The notes: generated by a model not told the origin, from the letters alone. Positions 23,301-35,930 are shown, counted from the first letter of the stretch. The stretch is DNA of 64,000 bases from Trema orientale (GCA_002914845.1 JXTC01000159.1:515775-579774), one strand, 5' to 3'. A program made the numbers and translations.

Positions 23301-23965
23301 ACATAATTTGATCTTTCTTTATTTTACCAAAAACCATTTACTCTTCATAATTTAATTTTCTAATTTGTGTGCTTATTTTCGAATTTGAGAAATTATAAAT
23401 TTTTAGTTACATTATCACATATTATTTGAAAAATTATGTGAAGCAACGTGTGTCAAAGTTTTTATAACCTAAACATAATTTGAGGAAAAATAAAATCAAT
23501 CCTTACAAAAATTTGAAAACAAAAAGCAGAGCATGTCTTAAAGAAATTTATGGGAAAAAGTCTTTTTTTTTTAATTAGAAATAATTGGTATAGCAAAAAG
23601 ATTAAAAAAATAATAATTTAAAAAATAAAGAGTTGATGTCAGCACCTGACGTACTGTCAAGCACCAACTTCAGTTAGGAAGCCGAGCACGTAGTTCTCTG
23701 CACACTCATTAATATACCTATTTGTTTCTTTTTTTTTTTTTGTTTAATTTCTTTATAATGTGAGGAGCCTGAGTGCCTGACATTATGTCAGCCCGTAGAA
23801 ATGAAAATAAAGTTGAAACATGTCGTATAAATATTATTTTGGGACTCCGTATACTGTATTTAAAAAAAAAAATCTCTAAAATCAGTGTGTCATCTAATTT
23901 CCTCAACAACTAAAGAAGGAAAAAAGAAAAACAAGAAAACATGATAAATTACGTATGAAGTAAAA
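23301..23965. other. AT-rich intergenic DNA
   Basis: No gene or clear repeat is visible. CTGACGTACTGTCA at 23646 and CTGACATTATGTCA at 23776 are related short palindrome-like words. Confidence 0.4.
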
Positions 23966-23974
23966 ATATGTGAA

Positions 23975-24262
23975 ACACAGTTTTACTCATCATAACCACC
24001 TTCTCATTATAAGCGATACCAAAGGCATAATATCATTTTTGTACTGCAATATTTTGGTACAAATTTTTAGGAATCATGGCTTCAAGCTGCATGGAATTGG
24101 CATTTGTAGTAACTTTTTGTCTATGCTTCTACTCACCATATTCATCACTAATTCTTCTGTTTATGAAAAAAATTTGAAGTCTGTATTGAACTTTAAATAA
24201 TCTCATACAAAATGAAAGGCGAAAGTGATTGAGATCTAAAGCTAAAGGCCATGGAAGGTGGA
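23975..24262 (+). pseudogene. Truncated duplicate of exons 8-9 of the At4g04980-like gene
   Basis: The segment aligns with 19580-19885 of the gene about 4.4 kb upstream. Shared blocks include the exon 8 words CAATATTTTGGTA and AGCTGCATGGAATTGGCA, the intron with its CACTAATTC and TTTATGA words and A tract, and the start of exon 9 (AAAGCTAAAGGCCA against AAAGCTGAAGGTCA). The intron is kept, so it arose by DNA duplication and not by retrocopying. Reading frame, splice donor (GGTAAG changed to TGTAGTAAC) and acceptor are all broken, and nothing of exons 1-7 is seen next to it. It is non-functional. Confidence 0.75.
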
Positions 24263-24676
24263 GCCAAGGGGGGTAAAGTGGGGGCCATTGTCCCCCGGGC
24301 CAACCCTCTTAAAATTTTTTCATTTCATCTTTTATTTTGGTTCCCGTTGAGATTGTCATTTTTAATTTTGTCTCTACTTTTTATATGTGAGATATTATTG
24401 CCGTTATACGCCTTTAATTTTTTTCATTTCATAGTTTAGTACAATATAAGATTTTATTCTTCTTTGGCTCCATTATGATTTTTATTTCTAATTTATCTCT
24501 ATATAAGATATGAACTATCATCCCTCTCCCCCCCTCCCCCCCCAAAACTTAAGACTCACTTAATTTTCAACTTTCATTTTCTATTCAAATTTCTAAACTA
24601 AAATTAAGAGGGGTAAATCGGGATTGGGAAAATTTTTCGCTATTTCCAATGACTTCAACTCTACAGGCTAGTCAAG

Positions 24677-24707
<31 letters not shown>

Positions 24708-24860
24708 ACTACACGTATAGTGTATTATTGACTTTATACTTATCTTTTTGAATTAAAAATTTACTTAGTTTATAGTTTGTATGTTTATAAAGATTTCATA
24801 GTGATAGATATTGATTTTACACCTATATAATAGTCATTATCTATACTACTTTGTTGGGTT
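24263..24860. other. Intergenic with (AC)n(AT)n microsatellite
   Basis: A G-rich patch (24262-24300) and C runs (24523-24543) are followed by an (AC)n(AT)n microsatellite at 24679-24708. No gene was recognised; short frames here show no motif. Confidence 0.45.
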
Positions 24861-26170
24861 TTATATCATTCTAAGACTAAAAGTGTTATTTCTATGTTAT
24901 TAGGTGTTTTGGAAGAAAAAATGCAAGGAGGAGTTGAAATGGGCCATAAATGGGCTAAAACAGGTGGAATTGGATGAGCTGGAAGAGAACTGGACTGAAA
25001 AGGCAATAGCGTCGCAACATCGGCCTTCGTGCGTAGTGGCGCCAAAGAGAAAAAAAAAAACTCCAGAAAGTCAGTGCTACGGCGCCAGAATTCGTGCGAC
25101 GCGACACTGGAGACACGGAATTTCAGCCAATTTACTTGATTTTGGATCAAGTTTCCTATTCTGAATGGAACTTGATCTAGACGTCCCCTAAACTCAATTG
25201 CTTATAAATAGGAGTTTCTATACCAGATAGGAGCCAGTTTTAGACACTTATAGGAGTTACCAAAAGACACCTAAAAACTTAGAAAGAGGAGGAGGAGGGC
25301 TTAGAGCCGCTGCAGCATTCATCACTTATTCTTCCTTATTTTGTTTTGGTTTCTACTTGTTTTCTGATTTCTAGCATGATGATGTTACTCGTTATTCTTT
25401 TATAGAAGCTAGGATAGGCCCTAGATTAGGTTAAGGGTGATTTCAAAGTCCTAGACATGAGTATTCATTTATTTTTCTAAATTTTATATTATTAGTTATT
25501 TAATTAAATTAAGTTATTTATGTTCTTCTATGCATATTGCTTTATGAATTATCTCATGCTTGTTTAGGAGTACAACTAGATTATCGTGATAGAATTCTAA
25601 TTCTAGGATTTTTTATAGGCGTTTGTTATATTTCAATCGATAGGTAGTAAAATTATAGCTGATTTGGCCGTTCGATGAGTTATTTATATTGAGGAACATA
25701 ACCTAGGTTAGATTTTGTATTTTTGAGATTATAATCTAGATCAATATAATATCTTTCTCTAAATTAATGCTTTTGTTAATTAATTCTAGAGCGTTTGCTT
25801 AGGTTAGTTACTAGAAAGATGTTATATATGGCATTCGTCTATCTAGCATAAAATCTAAGGAAAAACAGGGATAGTTGCGTGTTTGTGGACTATCTATGGT
25901 TGGTAGCTTTGTTGAATAACTATTAAGATCTGGTAATCGATTAGTATGACTGTTTAGTGGTGGAGAATGAAACCTTACTCTATTTTCTTTATTATTTGTT
26001 TTCTTGTTTTTATTCTAAATTTCTATCACCTTAGGATTAGTAGTAAATTAGTTAGATCAATTCCTTGTGGGATCGACCTTTATTTGTCACTATTCCAGGA
26101 TATTACTATGTTTGCCTAGGTTTTACTAGATAGATTTAGAAAGGTTAAATTGTTTGGTTGTCTGATGACA
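24860..26170 (+). repeat. LTR-like sequence, plus orientation
   Basis: It contains a TATAAATAGG box at 25203-25212, a GC-richer part at 25000-25110 and, near the right end, CCTTGTGGGATCGACC at 26061-26076, a phrase typical of the 3' part of long plant gypsy LTRs. The right part matches the minus-strand sequence at 26280-26560 (CTCTGTGGATCAACTC and TAGGTTTTGCTAG words). Left boundary and partner LTR are not established. The open frame at 24904-25164 has no recognised motif. Confidence 0.42.
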
Positions 26171-26179
26171 CATCACATA

Positions 26180-27733
26180 GTTCTAAAAATTTCATTTTTG
26201 ATAATATGACACTATAATGAAAATGTTTATGTCGTTGATTAAATGCCTAAAATCAAATTTACCAATTTATATATTCCTCATTCTATAAACTAACTTAGCT
26301 TGTTCTAGCAAAACCTAGAATTAACTTGTATAGTAGCAAAAAGAGTTGATCCACAGAGATTGGGTGATAAATTATTGCTAAGTACCAGAATTATCGCAAT
26401 CTGACCTTATTTAGGCATAGAAACTAAATGAATATAAAAATAGACTAATAAAAACAAAGATAAAAAGAATAAAGAGTAAATAAAATATGGATAAAACTAT
26501 ACACAAATGTACTAGGAATTGATTACACCTAATTACTCCTAAGTTCATCAAAATAAGTAGTTATCGGCTTAATCCCACTCAACTCACTAGTCGTAAGACC
26601 TAATCTAACCTCATTACCTCTCCTGAGCATCAAATGAGAAAATACATTGAACTAACCAAAGTTGATATCTCTATCTAACCCAATTAATTAAGTGTTCATT
26701 ATGTTTAAGCCCTCAAATAGAAGCTAAGGTATCACTCACCTCCCAGTTTTACAATAGTCCAAACAACCTAAAACTATCAAAGGATTATCTAGGTGTTGAT
26801 CTCTTTCAAGTCTCACAATAATCTAAATTATATCTCTCAATTCCGGATTATAAAATTAATCGCTCCCGAGAATCAAAATCGTAACCTAAAATCAACTAAT
26901 TCACTAGCAAAATAAATTAGAAGCAATAAGTGAAGAGAAGCATAAATGAATTAAAAAAAAACCAACAATTATAAAAATAATCAAAACAAGGTATTAAAAC
27001 TGGTATAACAAATCCTAGCTATCAAATATGAATAAGCATAGTAGAATCCAATACTACTCTCAACAAAAAATTCATAATATCTAAACTATTTATACATTAA
27101 GCTCAATATAAATTTCAAGAGAGGTTAGGGTGAGAGAAAGGAAAAGAAAACCTCTTATGGAGATGAGCTTCAAGTCTTCAAATCTTCAAGAAATTCTCCC
27201 AAATCTTCTTCAAGAATCTTCAACTCCAAGCTTTCTCTCTTTAGGATTTTCTGTGTTTTTATCTCCAACTCTCCACACCTAAAATTTGTACCTCCACCCC
27301 TCTTTTATGCTTCATTCTAGATCAAATTAAAGCGCATTTAATGATAGATGAGTCTCCATCATTGAATCAAGAGAAAGGAGCGATCCAGCCCGTCTAAGGT
27401 AACTAAAAAGCACAAAAATGCGTTCAGGACGCATCAGGGGCACATAAGCGCCCCACCTGTTGCCCAAAGGTGCAAGGGCACCTCACTTGCTGCCTGGGTG
27501 CTTTGTTTCCTCACTTTTGCTCCGTTTCGCGGTGTTTTGCTCCAGCTCATCTCAATCAGTCTTGACTTGAATTCAAATGGTTTGAAACACACATTTTATG
27601 GCACAAATTCACCTTGATTCTCATTTATTCACTAAAACTACAAAAACACATTATTCCAATAATAATGCTTGAAAATACACAACTATTTGAGCTTAAATAG
27701 TACTTAATTTGTTGAAAAATATCCTTCTTATCA
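26180..27733 (-). repeat. LTR-like sequence, minus orientation, TGATAAG type
   Basis: On the minus strand it starts TGATAAGAAGG just after the polypurine-like GAATTTGGGGGC (27736-27747), the arrangement seen at the 3' LTR of Athila/Tat-type gypsy elements. Inside is a GC-richer segment at 27380-27540, then an AT-rich part ending in CTCTGTGGATCAACTC. Its end faces the end of the plus-oriented LTR-like sequence at 24860-26170. The exact end near 26180 is uncertain. Confidence 0.5.
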
Positions 27734-29990
27734 AATGCCCCCAAATTCAAACATTTACTTGTCCTCGAGCAAAATAAAAGAACGAAAAAGTAAACACAAA
27801 TTAAGTACTAAACAAAAACAAATACATGTGAGTTTTGCATTGAATCAACAATCGTGTAAGTATATCTGAAATCACAAAATGTTCCAAATTAGTATGAAAT
27901 GCAACCAATTGAATATATCTAGATTTTTAACATCAGGCGTTGGTTTTCGCTCCACTCAAGATCCTCTCACGTAATTGTATACACAATTAATCTCACTCAA
28001 CCAAATATACTCAGGATAGACTTAGGTGCTTAGTAGACTATGAGTGATCTCTAGATAATGCAAATTAGAACTACTATAAGCTCATTCTTTATGTTGTTCT
28101 CCATTAATGTCAGTTATAGTATTATCGAAGATCGAAAGGTCTTTCAAGTATTGTAATGTATGGCCGGAGTGAAAGGTAGATGAGAAGGATATTTTTCGGT
28201 TCAGATCACCCAAAGCATACAATATAACTTAAGGATCTTGCATGATTCCTAAGAAAAAATTCACTCACTAACCCTCATTTCATCACTCTTTTTTCTTCAA
28301 TTACTCCCACAAAAAGTTTATTCACCAAAAACACAAAACAAAACACAATCCTTTATTCTTTTTTTTTCTTTTTTTTTCTTTTCCTTTAATTTTCATTTTT
28401 TTTCTTTTCATTTTTTTTAATTTTTATTAAGATTTTTTTTTTTTTGTATAAAGGATAGGAATTGTGATAAAAAAAAAAGAGAAACATAAACCTCATCTCT
28501 AAACTCAAAATTAATATTGTCGACAATGTTGAAAAGAATAGAAGATAATACATAATTCATACCAATTCTCTCTTTTTGTTTTCTTTTGTTGATAACAAAT
28601 CAATACATCATCAATTCACCAAACACAACCCATACTTACTCTTATGCTCAATGAATTATGCAAGACTATAATGCAATCATACCTACTAGTGATGGGCTTA
28701 AGAAATGGGAATTAATTTGGTGGTTTGGATGCACTTGTAAAAATGATAAAGGAAATAAGTCAAATCAACAGAAGTGGAGTTAACTAAGGATAAAGTTTCC
28801 AAGAGTTAGCTTCCAAGGCTTAAATAATCAAAAGAAATGCCTAAATCCTCTCTTCAATGACACTTACTTAACCTAGGATTTTATCTCAATTAACACTCAA
28901 ATAGATTCTAGAGTTTATGAGATATTAAGAATAAGCTAATACACATAAGTGTTTTCTAAAGCTCAAAGTAGTCAAGTGATCATGGTGCTCAAATTTAAAG
29001 AGACAAGAGTGAAATTCAACTAATGCAAGTTAAGCGCATAGATAATTCAATGAAATACATTTCAAAGCCCTCAAGAACACTAAATGATTATACTCATCAT
29101 CAATATCAACTCATATCATCTTATCAAAACACACAACTTATTCAAACAAACAAAAAGAAAGTAAGTAAACAATTTATTAAAAGAACACAAGTTAAGGAAG
29201 AAAAAGTCATGGCAATCAACATATAAGAAAAGCTAATAGCCAACAAATAATTAACCAACTATGTGTCCCTACACCCAAACTCACAATCAACATAGTTCAA
29301 TTATATTAAGCACAAGAGAATAAGGACACATTCCTAGGAGACGAGAATATGGTTGGCGAAGATGATGTCCCGGGCAATGTTGGCTTTAGCTCAGGTTTGT
29401 GGGACTTTCCTTCATGCCTTGCGATGTATAAATTAGAAGCTCGTCAAAGATCGGCTTCCACCTGTAGTATGTGTCATACAACATGATATATGGGTATTGG
29501 TTTCGAACACCCTCAAGCTTGGCGATGTATGGCAATGTTCGGCATGTAATTTTATTCGGCTCCAACACATGTGCATACTGGACTTTAATGAACAGTGCTA
29601 GAGGCAATAGAGGAGGGTTTGGCCATATAGGATCGTCATAAATATGCGTTTTGATAACTGATAGCACAATGACTCAGATCTCAAAAGGTGGAAAATCGCA
29701 GGCATTATCTTGAACCTCTTCCTTACTCAAGTAGTCATCATCGTCGAACAAACCTAAGAATCTCCCGCTTGTGCTCGACTCCTCATGGTGGCTTTTTATA
29801 TAAATGTGACTTGTGCATTTTTTGCCACCGTCCTATTCATGGCTTCAATGGAGTAGAATAGAGGTTCAGAATGTAAGTTGTGAACGCTCTCCATCCTCTC
29901 CAACTTCTCTATGCGGAACCTCATCTCCTCCGAAATGGTATTGTAAGTGATATATTGATATTTTTACTTTTTAAAAGCCAACCAAAATAG
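27734..29990 (-). other. Probable internal remnant of the TGATAAG-type retroelement
   Basis: Beyond the polypurine tract the minus strand reads CTCGAGGACAAG, commonly found before the 3' LTR of Athila/Tat-like elements. Most of the segment is non-coding, with pyrimidine runs at 28350-28445. A minus-strand frame at 29386-29667 (DDPIWPNPPLLPLALF, LPYIAKLEGV) and a broken continuation to about 29940 (FRIEKLERMESV) look like an old retroelement protein, but I cannot name it. Confidence 0.38.
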
Positions 29991-31123
29991 TATAATCTAA
30001 TTAAAAGATGACAACATAATTAATAAAAAAAAAGTATCTATCAACAGTCATAAAATACATGAGCTACAATTAAAATAGTAGCACTATGATCTATGCCTAA
30101 AATGAACACTTGATACGTACATGTGAGCAAACTTTTTCTCCTCAGGCTATATTTAGTGGAAGGGAAGAAAGTTAAAAGAAATGAGAGGTACATTACATAG
30201 GGAAGAGAGAAAAGAGAGAAATGAGAGTACTACTTTTGTTTGGTATGAAAAAAATGAGAGAATACCAAAATATTCTTCCTTGTTTTGTAGGAGGGAGAAA
30301 TATTAGAAGCAATAAGTAGGTTTTAGTTATACAATAACTACTTTACTACTTGATTGTGAAATTTTCTCCTAAAATTTCTCTAATTTGGAGAAGACTAAAA
30401 ATTGGTTAAATTTAAAATTTAAAATCTATCGCTTAATTATTTCCCTCCTAAAATTCTTTCTTACCAAACAACCATTATCTAAATGGAAGGAAAGAGAGAT
30501 GTAGGAAAGATGACCACTATAAAACGACATCAATCCAAAAAAATAATAATAATAAAAGGAGAGTGAAGTATAAAACCAATGTAACATTTTAAAACGAAAA
30601 AAAATGGACAGTAATTTGAATTGATAGACTTGAACCACAACAACCATGAACGAAAAAAACCTAAGAAACGACAAACATCCATAAAATGACAAAATAATGC
30701 AAAACAACTAGAAATTGAAAAGGACAACAAAACTGAAAAAATACGCACAGTGAAGAAAACGACAAAACAAGAGAAATGATGCGAATTTCAAATTAAGAGA
30801 AACTTAGATGATGAAAACTGTAAGCACAATAAGAAAATTAGGACCAGGTTTTTTTTTTTAAAATCACAGACGACAGCCTTGCAATGAGAAGTTATAACTG
30901 AAAATAACCTTATAGACGACAATAAATATTAAAAACTCATAATCATGAAATGACAGAAAATTTCTAAAACTACAAACACCCGAAAAAAGTAAGAAATCAA
31001 ACCCTTGAAAAATGATAGAATTAACTAACAGGAAACAAATCTGTAAAAAAATTATTATACAACGAAAGAAATTTGAAAAATGACCTTCATTGTTCGTCTT
31101 TATATAACAAGCGCAAAACCCAT
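29991..31123. other. AT-rich intergenic DNA
   Basis: Contains purine-rich GAGAGAAA stretches at 30180-30300 and TTCTTACCAAACAACC near 30460, which could be the end of a miniature element, but no matching partner end was confirmed. The frames on the minus strand at 30426-31127 are low-complexity and not genes. Confidence 0.4.
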
Positions 31124-31128
31124 CCATC

Positions 31129-31351
31129 TATTAGAGAATTAATTACAACAGATTTTCTTTATATTTTAAATTCTTGTAATTAATTGTAATATCCTTGTAA
31201 TTAGTTGTAATCCCCTAATTCTAGGATAATTTCTTATTTTTTGTATTTTAGGTAACTCACAGCAATACTTAAATTTTATGTATATATTCATTCTTAATCA
31301 AATGGAAAAGCTAAGCCATTGTTTCTCAATATTCCTCTCTCTATCTCAACA
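31129..31351 (+). repeat. 5' LTR of the copia element
   Basis: 223 bp, starting TATTAGAGAATT and ending CTCTATCTCAACA. Same length as the 3' LTR with scattered substitutions. The start TA in place of the canonical TG is shared by both LTRs. Confidence 0.88.
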
Positions 31352-31465
31352 TGGTATCAAAAGCCTAATCTTCTTGGGCGTGTTTTCTTTTTTTTTTCCC
31401 CCCACAAAAACCACGATCAGCATCCTTTATAAAAAAAATCTAAAACTACGCCGCCAGTCTTCTTA

Positions 31466-32150
31466 ATGGCTTCTGATGTGACCCCCTCTTCCACCAACGA
31501 TTCTATCATCATCAAAAATTTCCAGGATCCTCAACATCCCCTCCTTATAATCAATCTCTCCAATATAACCAAACTGTCATCCACCAATTATCTCACATAG
31601 AGCCTTCAAATCCAATATCTTCTTGAAGGTTAAGATCTTCATCGCTTCATTGATGGCACTCATACTCCACCACCACCCACCATCACTGTCAATGGTGTTG
31701 CATCCTTAAATCCAGCATACACAACCTAGAAGCATCAGGATCGTCTTAAAAAAGAACTTAATTTCGATCTATCAATTTTGCACTAATAGCCATGTTTCTA
31801 TTGAATTCTCACCATCTGCTTTTCAGGTGAAGGATCTAAATACGGGGGTAATCCTTTTGATAGGTGAACCTAAGGATGGTGTATATGATTGGCCGACTTC
31901 ATCCCCTTTAGTTACCTCTTCACCGTTGCTTGCATTTTTCAGTGTCAAGACTACTTCGTCTGAGTGGCACTCTAGACTGTGTCATCCATCATTTACTATT
32001 ATGAAAAATATTGTTTCTAAGTTCTCTTCACCATTGTCTAGTCTGTTATCCTCTTCCACACATTGTAATGCCTGTTCATGTAATAAAATTCATAAAATTC
32101 CATTTTCTTCTTCTGTCTTAACCTCATCCCATCCACTTGAACTTATCTTT
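31466..32150 (+). pseudogene. Copia gag start fused to GAG-pre-integrase region (degenerate)
   Basis: A gag-like N terminus opens at 31466 (MASDVTPSSTNDS, later LSNITKLSSTNY) and hits stops within 50 codons. After about 31790 the sequence is already in the pre-integrase domain: WHSRLCHPSF and CNACSCNKIHKIPF are the zinc-binding H and C elements seen in 31827-32186. The capsid, zinc knuckle and protease that should lie between are absent, so a deletion of more than a kilobase is inferred. Confidence 0.75.
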
Positions 32151-32600
32151 TTTTTGTGTATATACCTCTCTTGTTTATTCTGTTAATGGTTTTCAGTACT
32201 ATGTCATTTTTATTGATCATTATACACAGTATATTTGGTATTATCCACTTAAACGTAAATCCCATGTGTATGATGTCTTTGTGCGCTTCAAGGCATAAGT
32301 CGAAAACTAATTTAAACACTGTATTGTTACCCTCTATTCAGATAATGGTGGCAAATATCAAGCCCTTGATAGTTTTCTCTCTACTATTGGTATATCCCAT
32401 CTTACTACACCGCCCTATACACCAGAACATAATGGTCTTTCTGAACGACGTCATCGCCGTATTGTTGAAACCAGTCTATCTCTTCTCACTCATGCATCGA
32501 TGCCTATAATTTATTGGACTTACGCCTTTGTCATTGCTATATATCTCATCAATCGTATGCCCATACCCACACTACATCTTTCATCTCTTTTTGAAAAACT
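32111..32600 (+). pseudogene. Copia integrase core (frameshifted)
   Basis: Readable pieces in alternating frames include FIDHYTQYIWYYPLKRKS, YSDNGGKYQALDSF and HNGLSERRHRRIVETSLSLL, followed by MPIIYWTYAF. These are the D, D and E regions of copia integrases. Frameshifts and stops break the chain. The longer open frames at 32156-32509 and 32528-32863 are in the wrong frame and are shadows. Confidence 0.75.
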
Positions 32601-33269
32601 CTTTGAGTCTTAACCTAACTACACTAAACTTCGGATGTTCGGTTGCTTATGTTATCTGTTGCTTCGTCCTTATTCTTAATATAAACTTGACTCTCGTTCC
32701 ACTCCTTGTATTTTTCTTGGTTACTCTTCACCACAAAGTGCCTATATCTGTCTTGATCTGTCTACTTCTAAAACATATATTTCTCATCATGTCAAATTTC
32801 TTGAAAACTCTATTCTCTTTAGCACTCACCAATCCCATCTATCTCGTCCCACCGCAAAAATAATTTCCAAATGGCTTCCCCCAGTCCAAATTCTACCCAT
32901 TTCAAGTGGCTCACTCAATACGCCTCCACAAAGGGATTCCTTTTGTCAACATTCATCACAAAATGCCCAAACGGTCGACCGCCCTTCCTCACCGATCGAC
33001 CGTCAACCTCTGTCCATAGACCTCCTTTTACTCGGACACAGTTCGGTTGACCGTCAAGAAACCATGGCCGACCATTTACCACCAGAACCACACAATTCTC
33101 AGATCTCTTCTGCTTCAACCACAGCTCAACCTACCCATCAAAATACCCATCCCATGACCACTAGAGTGAAAAACAACATCCACAAACCCTTAACCAAGAT
33201 GAATCTCATTGTTGTCCTTTCTCAACAATCAGACATTGAGCCTCATACTGTTAACTAAGCCCTAAAAGA

Positions 33270-34010
33270 TACCAAATGGAGACAAGCTATGAATGATGAA
33301 TTTGATGCTCTTGTTGGAATAGAAACTAGGAGCTTGTTCCATCTACTTCTCTGCAGAATCTTGTTGGATACAAGTGGCTTTTTCATGTTAAATGGCTTCC
33401 TGATAGTTCTGTTAACAGGTACAAAGTCAAATTAGTTACCAGAGATTTTCATCAATGACCTAGAGTAGATTATCATGATACCTTTAGTCCGGTTGTCAAG
33501 CCGACAACAATACGCCTTGTTCTAAGCTTGGCAGTTAGTAGAGGTTGGCAGTTGCAACAATTGGATGTTAATAATGCCTTTCTTCAAGGCTATCTTTCCG
33601 AAGATGTCTACATGGCCCAGCCTCAGAGATTTGTTGATAGAGACAATCCAACACATGTATGCAAATTAAAGAAGGCTATATATAGACTCAAGCAGGCCCC
33701 ACGGGCTTGGTACCCTGAACTTTGCCAGTTCCTCATTGAGTCTGAATTCACAAACTCTCTTGTAGATACCTCTATATTCATTCTCCACTCAGGTGACATT
33801 ATTATATATCTACTTGTTTATGTGGATGACATTATTATCACAGGCACTAACACCAATATTATTCAGCACTACATTAACCTCCTGGCACAAAGATTTTCAA
33901 TCAAGGATCTTGGGGCCTTGTCTTATTTTCTCGGCATTGAGGTTCTCACCACTCTATTTGGTTTGTTACTTACTCAAAAGGCGCTACATCACTGATCTTC
34001 TTGCCCGGAC
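33270..34010 (+). pseudogene. Copia reverse transcriptase (degenerate)
   Basis: The open stretch 33528-33995 holds LQQLDVNNAFLQGYLSEDVY, KAIYRLKQAPRAWY, VYVDDIIITG with an intact YVDD box, and FSIKDLGALSYFLGIEV. Upstream, WRQAMNDEFDAL near 33280 marks the start of the domain in a broken frame, and downstream the frame shifts by 33995. It copies element RNA into DNA when intact. Confidence 0.9.
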
Positions 34011-34735
34011 AAAAATGTTTGGTGCAAAACCTGTTGCTACACCACTTGCTACAGATGGAAATCTCACACTTCACTTAGGTATAGCTCTGACTGACTACAC
34101 AGAATATAGAACAATTGTTGGAAGTCTACAGTATCTTTGCCTCACTCACCCAGACATAGCATATATTATTAACAAGCTTTCCCAATTCATGCACTGCCCA
34201 ACATCTGAACATTGGAATGCTGCAAAATGATTACTTCAATATTTATATGGCACATTGACTCATAGATTATTTCTTCATAAGGAAAATCCACTTTCTCTTC
34301 ATGGCTTCTCAAATGCAGACTGGGCTAGCAACAAAAATGACTATACCTCTACGAGTGCCTATATTGTTTATCTTGGTCATCATCCTATTTCTTGGTCATC
34401 CAAGAAATAGCGTACAATTGCTCAGTCATCCACAGAAGCTGAGTATCGATAAGTTGCCGCTACTACTTCATAAATCAATTGGATTTGTTCCTTCTCACAG
34501 ATCTTGGCATCACTCTTCCTACACCGTCTATCATCTATTGTGACAATGTTGGCATAACCTATCTCTGTTCTAATCCAGTCTTTCATTTGTGTATGAAATA
34601 TGTCGCAATTGACAAGCAATTTATTCGGGATCAAGTTTAATCAGGTGCTCTTCGTGTTAATCATGTTTCCTCAGCAGATCAACTTGCAGACGCTCTTATC
34701 AAGCCGATTCTATGAAGCTGCTTCCAAGAATTAAG
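34010..34735 (+). pseudogene. Copia RNase H region (degenerate)
   Basis: After a frame change the text continues with KPVATPLATDGNL, YRTIVGSLQYLCLTHPDIAY, then GFSNADWASN, STEAEYR, and YCDN, the conserved steps of the copia connection and RNase H domains. At least five stops are visible. It ends before the polypurine tract. Confidence 0.85.
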
Positions 34736-34779
34736 GGTCAAGATTGGCATCTCCTTCGGAGCTCCATCTTGAGGAGGCG

Positions 34780-35002
34780 TATTAGAGACTTAATTACAAC
34801 AGATTTTCTTTATATTTTAAATTCTTGTAATTGGTTATAATATCCTTATAATTAGTTGTAATCCCCTAATTCTAGGATATTTTCCTATTTTTTGTGTTTT
34901 GAGTAACTCAGGGCAATGCCCAATTTTTGTGTATATATTCATTCTTAATCAAATGGAAAAGCTAAGCTATTGTTTCTTAATATTCCTCTCTCTATCTCAA
35001 CA
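34780..35002 (+). repeat. 3' LTR of the copia element
   Basis: 223 bp, TATTAGAGAC to CTCTATCTCAACA. Aligns end to end with the 5' LTR without apparent indels; about 15 to 20 substitutions were noted by eye, suggesting an old insertion. Confidence 0.88.
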
Positions 35003-35007
35003 CCATC

Positions 35008-35920
35008 AACTTAAGAAAAAAAAATCATAACAAATCTACATTAAGAAAGATTAGAAAATGAATCAACAAAAGGCAAATATTAACCTAGAAAAAGAGAAGA
35101 AAGACAAACAAATCGACACACAAAATATATAAATATTTTGAGACATAATCAATCAAGTACAACAGATTTAAGAACGAGAGAAGGCTTCTTTTCCAGCCAG
35201 GAAACTTGTTTTTTGTCCATTTTTAACGGTAAGGGGGTAAGAACATTGTTGGTCTTTTATTTTTGTAAGATAAGACATATTTCTATATCTTTATGTATAA
35301 ACTAAACTAGACAAGATTATGAAAGACTACTAATATGTCGTTATTAGCTAGCACGTACCGTTTAATTTGGTAGCCTCCCATATGTAGATATTTCTAAACC
35401 AACCTCTCTGATGTGATTTTGGGTTGAATTGAACTCAATTAGTTGCCAAACTCAAACCATTCATCAAAGCATATGTGTTAATTTTATATCCACTATTTTT
35501 TTCACCACAATCTATATTCCGTATTCTGTACTTTCATTTTGGCCAACCTATGATGAACGGCCCCAAAGAAATTTTTTTTTATTCATTCATTTTTGAATTA
35601 ACAGGATTATAACATTTAGTTCCACAGATATATAATTCATTTATATTGAGCTTATATATGCTTTTGTGCCGTGTTATACTAGCCCAAAATCTCAAATTCT
35701 GACACGATCTATTAACTTATGCTCTTATATGTCGTACCATATCACGATGCATATCTAATTATACTATTGTAAAATTTAGAATAATATTATTTTTCTATAA
35801 TTTTTCTTACAAATTAAGTAAATCAAACAAAGAAAACAATAAAAAATGTTAAGACAATAAATTAAAATTTAAAACTTTCTACACGAAATAAAAACAAAAA
35901 AGAAATAAAATTCTTTCAGC
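35008..35920. other. AT-rich intergenic DNA
   Basis: No gene was recognised. Around 35665-35760 CGTGTTATACTAGCCC and TGACACGAT words hint at a badly decayed relative of the hAT miniature family, but ends cannot be set. Confidence 0.35.
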
Positions 35921-35930
35921 AGGAGGAGAA

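Larger units (their letters stand above)
31129..35002 (+). mobile_element. Ty1/copia retrotransposon, 3.87 kb, degenerate
   Basis: Two 223 bp LTRs (31129-31351 and 34780-35002) are flanked by perfect 5-base target duplications CCATC (31124-31128 and 35003-35007). A primer-binding-like TGGTATCAAAAGCC follows the 5' LTR at 31352, and a purine tract GAGGAGGCG (34771-34779) precedes the 3' LTR. Order is gag fragment, GAG-pre-integrase, integrase, reverse transcriptase, RNase H, the copia layout. The element is short because most of gag and the protease are missing between about 31760 and 31800. Many stops and frameshifts make it immobile by itself. Confidence 0.92.

Noticed and set aside
32156..32863. 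Two long plus-strand frames inside the copia element
   Set aside because: The recognisable integrase motifs lie in other frames; these are hydrophobic shadow frames.
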